Assembly: GCA_029259875.1 (NCBI GenBank)
Contig: JAJDEK010000341.1
Location: 1-6,085, forward strand
DNA from: Planctomycetaceae bacterium
GTDB taxonomy: Bacteria; Planctomycetota; Planctomycetia; Planctomycetales; Planctomycetaceae
DNA length: 6,085 nucleotides
Reading direction: 5' to 3'
The notes beneath the pieces were generated by a model that was not told the DNA's origin, ran no database searches, and worked only from the letters and a program-made list of their open reading frames with translations. Every line of letters begins with the position of its first letter. The first letter of the stretch is position 1. This document shows positions 1 to 5,417 of the stretch, one piece after another. Made by a program: the position numbers and the translations under genes.

Positions 1-675
1 GCTCCTGCAACTGCCACATCAGATGTGTATTCGTTGGGAGTTTGCTTCTTTGTTTTATTAACAGGACAACTTCCTCACCGTGGACAGGATTTCAATTCTC
101 TGATCCAAGAAGTAACTTCCAAACCCACACCGAGTGTGCGCGATTTGCGACCAGATATCTCATTGGAAATTTCTGAATGTGTCTCTTTAATGCTAGATAA
201 AAGTCCAGCCAATCGATTTCAAAATGGTTTTATGGCAGCGCAGTTTCTGAATGCCGTTTTGGGGCAAGTTAAGAATATTGAAGCGATGCTGTTCGAAGCG
301 TTTGGTAGGAATCAAAATGTTTCCTGGAAACGCAAAGGTCAACAATATATTTTGGAAGTCAAACAATCTGGCAAGCGGAAACAGACGGTGTTTATCGAAC
401 GTAGTGACCACCAGATGCATGAACGATTATTATTGATCTATAGCACTTGCTGTGATGCACAGCCTGAGTATTATGAAGAAGCACTCAGGCTGAACTCTGA
501 GATTTCACATGGCGGAATCTCTATCCGCGAAGTAGACGGTAAATCTAAATTTGTGATGGTTGATACATTCCCCCGCTCGACTGTCGATGCAGAAGACATT
601 CGTAAAAGTGTCATCGCAGTCGCACAACATGCGGATGAAATTGAGCAGCAATTGACCGACCATGACTTGTATTAA
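1..675 (+). CDS. Serine/threonine protein kinase, C-terminal part (5' truncated), with YbjN-like C-terminal domain
   Basis: The frame is open from base 1, so the gene begins outside the window; 224 residues are visible. The first codons read APATATSDVYSLGV, which is kinase subdomain IX with its invariant Asp at visible residue 8, followed by the helix ending LLTGQLP. Subdomain XI is seen as DKSPANRF, with the conserved Arg at residue 72. The Hanks-type kinase fold ends near residue 88. The ATP-binding and catalytic loops lie upstream and cannot be checked. Residues 89-224 form a second globular domain with no membrane segment. Its end (ALRLNSEISHGGISI, then a hydrophobic strand and a helix ending ADEIEQQL) resembles YbjN/type III secretion chaperone-like proteins; this is an inference from pattern only. 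The likely role is cytoplasmic protein phosphorylation with the extra domain as a protein-binding or regulatory module. The GTG at 25 is internal and is not the start. Confidence 0.88.
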   Translation, partial: APATATSDVYSLGVCFFVLLTGQLPHRGQDFNSLIQEVTSKPTPSVRDLRPDISLEISECVSLMLDKSPANRFQNGFMAAQFLNAVLGQVKNIEAMLFEAFGRNQNVSWKRKGQQYILEVKQSGKRKQTVFIERSDHQMHERLLLIYSTCCDAQPEYYEEALRLNSEISHGGISIREVDGKSKFVMVDTFPRSTVDAEDIRKSVIAVAQHADEIEQQLTDHDLY

Positions 676-977
676 AACACATCCAATAACTCAGTCTGTG
701 TCTTAAAATGTCGTTTATAGCGATTATACTGTTAAATCGACTATGCAATTCAGCTGAGACTCGGCTCATCAACTGATCTCATGTAGCTCATTAAATCACC
801 TGATATTCCTCGACAGATGCGAAACACCATAAAGTTGTGTATCACACTAGTTATGCCTTGGATTTGCCGATGAAATCACTGAGATCTTAAATCAAGAGCT
901 TGACCATCCATTCTAAGCACGGGTATAGTCAAGTTTGGAAAAGTTGTGGCTGTGTAAGAACAACGTTTTACCATCTT

Positions 978-993
978 GCATTTCTGCAAATGC
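978..993. repeat. Short inverted repeat upstream of promoter candidate
   Basis: The sequence GCATTT-CTGC-AAATGC is a perfect 6-bp inverted repeat with a 4-base centre. It lies 15 bases upstream of the -35 candidate at 1009, a position where an activator could bind. It is too short to exclude chance, and no known operator consensus is matched. Confidence 0.25.
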
Positions 994-1008
994 TCATTTG
1001 TATGGTAC

Positions 1009-1037
1009 TCGATATTCGGCAAATTCTCTGTTAGAAT
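1009..1037 (+). promoter_or_regulatory. Candidate sigma-70-type promoter for the secreted-protein gene
   Basis: A TCGATA box (1009-1014, 4 of 6 to TTGACA) is followed after 17 bases by TAGAAT (1032-1037, 5 of 6 to TATAAT). The -10 box carries the extended TG motif at 1029-1030 with one base between. Transcription would start near 1044, giving a leader of about 73 bases before the ATG at 1117. This is read by eye against the general bacterial consensus. Confidence 0.4.
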
Positions 1038-1106
1038 TTCAGTGAATACGTCGATAAACTGGTACACCCGAAAAACAGCTCTAAACGTTGATTTGTCAGA
1101 AGCTCT

Positions 1107-1110
1107 GAGG
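1107..1110 (+). promoter_or_regulatory. Ribosome binding site that decides the start at 1117
   Basis: GAGG lies 6 bases before the ATG at 1117. It decides against the ATG at 976, which opens the same frame 47 codons earlier but would bury the signal peptide inside the protein. Confidence 0.7.
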
Positions 1111-1116
1111 TTCTTC

Positions 1117-1956
1117 ATGCGTTATTCTCTGAAACAATCTGCTCTTATCACTTTGATTTGTGGAAGTCTGTTTCTTCCTTCAATAGCTAATCAGGCTTTG
1201 GCTCAAAACCTGACCCGTGGTTTTACGATTAAAGCCGACTTAGCAGCAACTGGTGAGGAACGTGCTGCTCAAAAATCATTATGGGTTTTGGATGCGACTT
1301 TCAAGCCGATGCGCATGGCTCGCATGGACTTAACGAACCCCAAGACAGGTAAGAAAGAGAAAACTTTAGTCTGGTATATTGTATACAAATGCATTCTTCG
1401 CCCTATTGAGCGACGGGATGACACAGACGAATTCACCCCGGAAAATGAACAAGTGCCGCCCCCAGGACCAGCCTTGTTTGTGCCTGAAGTGACACTGATT
1501 ACAAACGATAATGGCCATCAGAAAATCTATCCCAATCAGATTCTTCCCGAAGCAGAAAAAATCATAAATCAACGAGAACGACGCCAGTTTAAGAACGCTG
1601 TTGATATTATTGGCGAATTACCAGCCAAAACTCCCAAAAACGCGAAAAAAGAAAATGCAATCTATGGTGTCTGTGTCTGGACTGGAATCGACCCCAACAC
1701 AGATTATTTTACATTGTTATTTTCAGGGCTCTCAAACGGCTATAAAAATGTAGAAGGATCTGACGGGAAATCAATTACTCTGCGAAAAGTTCTGGTTCAG
1801 CAATATTGGCGCCCTGGCGATGAGTTTGGACAACAGGAACAAGAATTTCGTCCTAAAGGGACTCCCTACTGGGTTTATCTGCCAGATGACCCTAAAGCGG
1901 CTGCAACGATGAAAAAAGCGCTGAAAATGGAAGATCCAGGAGCACCCAAGCTCTAA
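1117..1956 (+). CDS. Secreted hypothetical protein with N-terminal signal peptide
   Basis: This is a 279-residue protein that I cannot assign to a family. The N terminus has a Sec signal peptide: MRYSLKQ, then a hydrophobic core at about residues 9-23, and an ALA-Q cleavage site after residue 29. The mature part is about 250 residues, soluble in character and without further membrane segments. It contains a hydrophobic stretch WYIVYKCILRP near residue 87, a proline-rich turn VPPPGPALFVPEV, and a Trp/Tyr-rich C-terminal part with QYWRPGDEF and TPYWVYLPDDP. No enzyme motif is evident. The preceding GAGG and extended -10 box support expression from 1117. It ends 158 bases before rpmA with no obvious terminator, so read-through into rpmA is possible. 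It is probably a periplasmic or exported lineage-restricted protein. Confidence is high that it is a gene and low on any role. Confidence 0.8.
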   Translation: MRYSLKQSALITLICGSLFLPSIANQALAQNLTRGFTIKADLAATGEERAAQKSLWVLDATFKPMRMARMDLTNPKTGKKEKTLVWYIVYKCILRPIERRDDTDEFTPENEQVPPPGPALFVPEVTLITNDNGHQKIYPNQILPEAEKIINQRERRQFKNAVDIIGELPAKTPKNAKKENAIYGVCVWTGIDPNTDYFTLLFSGLSNGYKNVEGSDGKSITLRKVLVQQYWRPGDEFGQQEQEFRPKGTPYWVYLPDDPKAAATMKKALKMEDPGAPKL

Positions 1957-2101
1957 TTTTTGCTGCTTCCCTTGAAAATAGCGGTATCTTAGCGTGAAAT
2001 ACGATTATCCCTTGCAAGTTTTGGTCTAATTCGCCAATATACGGCCTCAATAACACGTTTTTTTAATGATATGCCCCAAATGTGGGCGACTTTTGCTACC
2101 T

Positions 2102-2105
2102 GAGG
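2102..2105 (+). promoter_or_regulatory. Ribosome binding site for rpmA
   Basis: GAGG lies 9 bases before the ATG at 2115. With the conserved MAHKKG N terminus of bL27, it fixes the start at 2115 rather than at the in-frame ATG at 2082. Confidence 0.75.
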
Positions 2106-2114
2106 ATTAAAGCA

Positions 2115-2366
2115 ATGGCACATAAGAAAGGACAAGGTTCCAGCCGTAACGGACGTGATTCACAGGCACAACGCCGAGGAATCAAAAAGTTTGGCGGTGA
2201 GAGCGTCCTGGCAGGAAATATTATTGCCCGTCAATGTGGTACAAAATGGCATCCCGGTAAAAATGTCGGTATGGGAAGAGACTATACCATTTTTTCACTG
2301 GTTGAAGGAAAAGTTTTCTTCGACAAGGAAGGCCGACGAATTAACGTCGAACCTGCATTGAACTAA
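2115..2366 (+). CDS. rpmA: Large ribosomal subunit protein bL27
   Basis: This 83-residue protein is of normal length for bL27. The N-terminal tail [16 protein letters not shown] is the family's hallmark; in known ribosomes this tail reaches the peptidyl transferase centre and contacts t[26 protein letters not shown] follows, matching the conserved beta-barrel core, and then [19 protein letters not shown]. The start at Met-Ala-His matches the E. coli type without the cleaved N-terminal extension seen in Firmicutes. In many bacteria rpmA follows rplU and precedes obgE. Here neither is present within the window: the upstream neighbour is a secreted protein and the downstream one is a convergent protease. 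A weak promoter candidate (TTGCAA at 2012, 17 bases, CAATAT at 2035) lies upstream, but neither box is strong. A perfect hairpin terminator follows the stop by 25 bases. Confidence 0.97.
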   Translation: MAHKKGQGSSRNGRDSQAQRRGIKKFGGESVLAGNIIARQCGTKWHPGKNVGMGRDYTIFSLVEGKVFFDKEGRRINVEPALN

Positions 2367-2391
2367 ATAATTTTGCGTCACAAATCACATC

Positions 2392-2428
2392 AAGGCTTCC
2401 TGAATACATGATTCAGGAAGCCTTTTTT
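2392..2428 (+). terminator. Rho-independent terminator of rpmA
   Basis: A perfect 14-bp stem (2392-2405 pairing with 2411-2424) has a 5-base loop, ACATG, and runs into TTTT at 2425-2428. With the two stem-end T bases it makes a six-base T-run. The convergent htrA stop codon begins at 2432 and ends at 2430, so the same hairpin lies directly behind htrA. On the minus strand it is followed only by TTGATG, so it should terminate rpmA well and htrA poorly. Confidence 0.92.
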
Positions 2429-2429
2429 A

Positions 2430-3650
2430 TTACCGGCTAGGGTGACTGGCGGTCAAAGTGACAGAGACTTTCGTGGGAATTTGCTCTTTGCCTCTTAATA
2501 CAGTAACAGTTACCGTGTCTCCTGGTTTTCTACTCTCGATATAATCCAGAAAGTCAGCCGCGGATTTAATCTGCTTTTGATCAACGGCAACAATTAAATC
2601 TGCTGCTTCACGATCAATGCGTTCCAAAACGATCAAACCTCTTCTCTGCCGTACACTTTGAGGGCCCCGAATTCCTGCTTTTTCTGCTGGACCATCGGGC
2701 GTTAACTTCGCAACGAGCAATCCTTGTTCGGTTTCGTATACACGCTGAATTCCAATTTCCGGATGGATCATATGACCGTGGGTTAGCAGCTGTGGAACTA
2801 CCCGCGCTACCAAATTCGAAGGAATTGCAAAACCAATACCTGAACTTTGGCCGGTCTTACTAGCAATAGCAGTATTGATACCAATTAACTGGCCATGTGA
2901 ATTGAGTAAAGGCCCTCCTGAATTACCTGGGTTCACAGCAGCATCAATCTGAATGATTGATTGAATTGTGCGATTGCCACGTAGTTTTAATGATCTGTTC
3001 AAACTTGAAATGATTCCACAAGTCATCGTTCGTTCGAGACCAAAAGGATTGCCAATCGCAAAAACTCTTTGGCCCACTTTTAACTGACTAGAATCTGTCA
3101 TAGTAACCGGGTGCAGGATGCTGGGGTCTTCCTCAATTTTGATCACAGCAATATCATTAATCGCGTCAGCTCCAACAAAAGTTGCCGTATAGGACTTACC
3201 ATTAAACAAAGTCACATTGACTTCCTGAGCATCTTCAATGACATGATAATTCGTTAGAATATGCCCTGCTTTATCGATGATCGCCCCAGAACCGGCGCCT
3301 TCCGTATCATACTCAAGCAAGAAAAAACGATCTGTTTTTGTGCTTTTCGTCGTGATATGCGCAACACTTTTATTTAACTTTTCATACACACTCACATTGA
3401 CTTCTTCTTCCGGAGTCAACCCCCGCGCATTAAATAGTTCCTTAGGACTGTCTGGGTTTGAATCTTTCACTTTTGGTTTTGAAACTTGGGGTCGCAGTGG
3501 GGTGGGAGGTAAAAACCTCGGCCCTGTCAACTTGGGGGGTGGACCTTGTGCTTCTGAAGGTGAAATCCAACCATCAGAGGAAGAATCCATTGATGCGACA
3601 ATCAGGCCACCCATTACTGCTGAGAGAAAACAACCAAATACGTATTTCAT
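2430..3650 (-). CDS. htrA: HtrA/Deg-family trypsin-like serine protease with one PDZ domain
   Basis: This 406-residue envelope protease, counted from the ATG at 3650, would degrade or refold damaged exported proteins. Residues 4-20 are a hydrophobic signal or anchor segment. Residues 36-70 are a proline-rich linker. The S1C protease domain spans about 85-285 with the catalytic triad His136 (TNYHVI), Asp166 (NDIAVI) and Ser244 (GNSGGPLL). The oxyanion and substrate motif IGNPFG is at 199-204. One PDZ domain follows (about 295-400) with the carboxylate-binding loop GLLV at 310-313 and the DGPAEKAGI helix. A charged segment, residues 330-349, interrupts the PDZ before ADLIVAVD. The GTG at 3662 would add only MRSN and overlap the Shine-Dalgarno, so the ATG at 3650 is preferred. 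The family is certain; the symbol is family-level, since one-PDZ members are also called degS, hhoA or mucD. It is divergent from pfk and convergent with rpmA. Confidence 0.95.
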   Translation of the reverse strand: MKYVFGCFLSAVMGGLIVASMDSSSDGWISPSEAQGPPPKLTGPRFLPPTPLRPQVSKPKVKDSNPDSPKELFNARGLTPEEEVNVSVYEKLNKSVAHITTKSTKTDRFFLLEYDTEGAGSGAIIDKAGHILTNYHVIEDAQEVNVTLFNGKSYTATFVGADAINDIAVIKIEEDPSILHPVTMTDSSQLKVGQRVFAIGNPFGLERTMTCGIISSLNRSLKLRGNRTIQSIIQIDAAVNPGNSGGPLLNSHGQLIGINTAIASKTGQSSGIGFAIPSNLVARVVPQLLTHGHMIHPEIGIQRVYETEQGLLVAKLTPDGPAEKAGIRGPQSVRQRRGLIVLERIDREAADLIVAVDQKQIKSAADFLDYIESRKPGDTVTVTVLRGKEQIPTKVSVTLTASHPSR

Positions 3651-3656
3651 GTTAGA

Positions 3657-3660
3657 CCTC
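3657..3660 (-). promoter_or_regulatory. Ribosome binding site that decides the htrA start at 3650
   Basis: On the minus strand GAGG (3660 to 3657) lies 6 bases before the ATG at 3650, the same spacing as the site before the gene at 1117. The GTG at 3662 overlaps it and would have no ribosome site of its own. Confidence 0.7.
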
Positions 3661-3702
3661 ACATGAAATGGAACTCAAAGAAAATAGGTAAAACAAAGAG
3701 CT

Positions 3703-3712
3703 CAGGTACCTG
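3703..3712. repeat. 10-bp perfect palindrome in the htrA leader
   Basis: CAGGTACCTG is self-complementary and lies just downstream of the expected htrA transcript start (about 3719 on the minus strand). That is a position where a repressor could act. Its short length makes chance a real alternative. Confidence 0.3.
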
Positions 3713-3725
3713 GCAGGTCGGATTC

Positions 3726-3754
3726 ATTGAAAGATGTGTAGCAACATTTCTCAA
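3726..3754 (-). promoter_or_regulatory. Candidate sigma-70-type promoter for htrA
   Basis: Read on the minus strand, TTGAGA (3754-3749, 5 of 6 to TTGACA) is followed after exactly 17 bases by TTCAAT (3731-3726, 4 of 6 to TATAAT). The expected start of transcription is about 3719, giving a leader of about 70 bases. HtrA genes in many bacteria are under envelope-stress sigma factors. I do not see a clear sigma-E-type pair here, but the consensus for this lineage is unknown to me. Confidence 0.4.
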
Positions 3755-3772
3755 AAACACCTGAAATCTGAA

Positions 3773-3786
3773 TTGATCAAGATCAT
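3773..3786. promoter_or_regulatory. FNR/CRP-family-like binding site between the divergent promoters
   Basis: TTGAT-CAAG-ATCAT matches 9 of the 10 defined bases of the FNR-type consensus TTGAT-N4-ATCAA. Its centre (3779.5) lies about 58 bases upstream of the expected pfk start of transcription and about 60 upstream of the expected htrA start, near the classical class I activator position of -61.5. The regulator is not in the window and the transcript starts are predictions, so the assignment is inference. Confidence 0.35.
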
Positions 3787-3800
3787 AATCCTCTGCCAGC

Positions 3801-3831
3801 TTACCAGACCACGTCCTGCCTGTGCTATAGT
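3801..3831 (+). promoter_or_regulatory. Candidate extended -10 promoter for phosphofructokinase
   Basis: TATAGT (3826-3831, 5 of 6 to TATAAT) carries the extended TG at 3823-3824. The best upstream box, TTACCA (3801-3806, 4 of 6), lies 19 bases away, longer than ideal, as is tolerated by extended -10 promoters or those helped by an activator. Transcription would start near 3838, leaving a leader of about 160 bases. Confidence 0.45.
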
Positions 3832-3998
3832 ACTTCGCCAGCAGGAGTTACATTTCACATTATCACGAATCTCCCAAATGGGTAAATAGCGAATCACATT
3901 TTTCGAATCTTAACTAAAGTCTGCCCTACAGGTTATCGGATACTGAAATCAAAGGTGTTATCAAAATCCACCCCTAACTTGAGTATGAAAGTATCAAT

Positions 3999-5417
3999 AT
4001 GCGTCGGATTGCCCTCTTAACGGCAGGTGGAGATACACCGGCTTTGAATGCGACTATTTTTGGAGCCGTCGAACGAGCAAATGAACTAAGGATCCAAGTG
4101 GTAGGAATTATCAAAGGGTTTGGTGGACTGCTTGATCCCAATGTACCTCATCTTCGACTCAATCCGTTGTACTCTACAATTCCAGAACTTGATCCACGTT
4201 ATGGTGGTACGATCTTAGGCTCTTCTCGTACTTACATTGATGAATCGCATTCTGAAGAGTTGAAGCTCGTCAAAAAACGTTTAGACCAACTCGGCATCGA
4301 AGGTTTAATCTGTATTGGCGGTGATGGCACCATTAATGGCATGCAGCCGATTTCCCAATTTATGCCATGCGTGTTGGCCCCCAAGACTATCGACAATGAT
4401 CTGGGTTTGAATTATTTAGACGAAACGAACGAATGGGTTCGCGAAGTAGACCCAGAAACGAAAAAAGAGCATTTCCGAAAACTCCCAAGTAAACAGAATA
4501 TCGAGCTAGACGACATTGTGAATTTCGCCACACCCGGTTATGCGACTGCCGTTTATGTCTGTGCGCAGGGAGTCCAACGTATCCGGACGACCGCGGAAAG
4601 TCATCGCCGTATTGCCATTGTCGAAGTTATGGGGCGAGAGTCTGGTTATCTCGCACTGGGATCAGCATACGGGCAACCCGATATTATTCTGATCCCTGAA
4701 GTGCCTCTGAATTATGAACGATTTGAGCAACGAGTACGCGATTTATATGATGTTCAAAAAAATGTGGTGATCGTAATCGGAGAAGGCTTACGAGACCAGA
4801 ATGGGAAACGACTCGGTGATATTTCTCAAAGTGTGGACCCAGCCGGGAACGTGATCTTCAGTGGCGCTGCTGAGGTATTGCAAAATATGCTTATCGAGTC
4901 GCTCGGGGATCATTACTTTGTCTCTAGAAAACGTCATGAACTCGCAAAATCTGCAACCTTTACACGAAAAATTGGACACACCCAACGTGGTGGACGCCCC
5001 ATTCTATTTGATCGATTTTATGCAACGCAACTAGGAGGCAAAGCAGTCGACCTGATCGTACAACGCCAAAATAATTATGTTGCGATCTTGCAGTGGAGTG
5101 AGCAGAAAGGTTTTTATGTCAGTTCCATAAATGGAAATGCGTTGAGAGATTCATGGCGAGGTATCCATCCCAGATTACTGCATTTGTCTTTTTATGATGA
5201 ACATCGATTCCAGCCATCTAAGCTCGGAATTGATTATCTTTCCAAAATCTTTACAGATGCAATTGGCTCAGATGACCTTGAGCAAATACGGGAAGATCTG
5301 TTTGACACAGGTCACTTAAAAACCAGATATCAAAGCAGCAATGTCAAAATTCATAAACACATCCGCTATTTGAATTCAAATTCAATCAACGAAGAACGAC
5401 CTGACGATCAATTCTAA
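3999..5417 (+). CDS. pfkA: 6-phosphofructokinase, long form with mixed ATP/PPi-type motifs
   Basis: This 472-residue enzyme phosphorylates fructose 6-phosphate to fructose 1,6-bisphosphate in glycolysis, in the cytoplasm. By alignment to E. coli PfkA (about 320 aa): GGDTPALNA (10-18) is the first nucleotide loop; GGTILGSSR (69-77) ends in the Arg72 equivalent; GGDGT (107-111) binds Mg; PKTIDND (128-134) holds the catalytic Asp132; SHRR (201-204) holds the Arg162 equivalent; MGRESG starts at 211; GEGL is at 261; and GHTQRGG (326-332) binds substrate. The donor site has Gly110 (ATP-type) but Lys129 (as in PPi-type and some ATP-type enzymes), so ATP is more likely but not certain. A 37-residue insertion lies between TIDND and TPGYATAV (178-185). 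About 38 extra residues lie between 262 and 327, and about 75 at the C terminus. The residue aligned with E. coli Arg243 is Phe321. The start is fixed by MRRIALLTAGGD; the ribosome site is weak. The stop overlaps the convergent gene. Confidence 0.95.
   Translation: MRRIALLTAGGDTPALNATIFGAVERANELRIQVVGIIKGFGGLLDPNVPHLRLNPLYSTIPELDPRYGGTILGSSRTYIDESHSEELKLVKKRLDQLGIEGLICIGGDGTINGMQPISQFMPCVLAPKTIDNDLGLNYLDETNEWVREVDPETKKEHFRKLPSKQNIELDDIVNFATPGYATAVYVCAQGVQRIRTTAESHRRIAIVEVMGRESGYLALGSAYGQPDIILIPEVPLNYERFEQRVRDLYDVQKNVVIVIGEGLRDQNGKRLGDISQSVDPAGNVIFSGAAEVLQNMLIESLGDHYFVSRKRHELAKSATFTRKIGHTQRGGRPILFDRFYATQLGGKAVDLIVQRQNNYVAILQWSEQKGFYVSSINGNALRDSWRGIHPRLLHLSFYDEHRFQPSKLGIDYLSKIFTDAIGSDDLEQIREDLFDTGHLKTRYQSSNVKIHKHIRYLNSNSINEERPDDQF

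Larger units (their letters stand above)
676..1116. other. 441-base intergenic region
   Basis: I find no convincing gene here on either strand. An open frame on the minus strand (876-1118) has no family resemblance and overlaps the start of the next gene, so I treat it as chance. The region holds no clear intrinsic terminator for the kinase gene. Its right third contains a small dyad (978-993) and an extended -10 promoter candidate (1009-1037) that would serve the secreted-protein gene at 1117. I see nothing recognisable between about 710 and 970. Confidence 0.6.
3651..3998. other. 348-base divergent intergenic region between htrA and pfk
   Basis: No gene is seen here. The region holds a promoter candidate on each strand, an FNR/CRP-type dyad between them, a 10-bp palindrome near the expected htrA transcript start, and a leader of about 160 bases before pfk with three copies of CGAATC (3866, 3890, 3904). 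A tiny ATG-GGT-AAA-TAG frame at 3878 has no usable ribosome site and is not called. Confidence 0.7.

Noticed and set aside
672..706. Imperfect inverted repeat (TTAAAACACA with TGTGTCTTAA) after the kinase stop as a terminator
   Set aside because: The stem is AT-rich with a mismatch, has a 15-base loop, and is not followed by a T-run.
976..1116. In-frame 47-codon upstream extension of the secreted protein (ATG at 976)
   Set aside because: It would place the signal peptide inside the protein, covers the promoter candidate at 1009-1037, and the best Shine-Dalgarno is at 1107-1110.
2058..2087. T7 run at 2058 as a terminator, and GCCC/GGGC at 2073-2087 as an rpmA leader structure
   Set aside because: No GC-rich stem precedes the T-run, and the GCCC/GGGC stem has only four pairs.
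2082..2114. Earlier start for rpmA (ATG at 2082)
   Set aside because: bL27 begins at the conserved MAHKKG; the added residues do not resemble the cleavable Firmicutes extension, and GAGG at 2102 fits the ATG at 2115.
3651..3662. GTG at 3662 as the htrA start
   Set aside because: It overlaps the Shine-Dalgarno of the ATG at 3650 and adds only four residues before the signal segment.
3277..3666. 129-codon open frame on the plus strand opposite the htrA N terminus
   Set aside because: It mirrors a real, well-conserved gene on the other strand and shows no family features of its own.
3843..3889. Small upstream reading frame in the pfk leader (AGGAG at 3843, ATG at 3878)
   Set aside because: The AGGAG is 30 bases from the ATG, and the frame is only three codons long.
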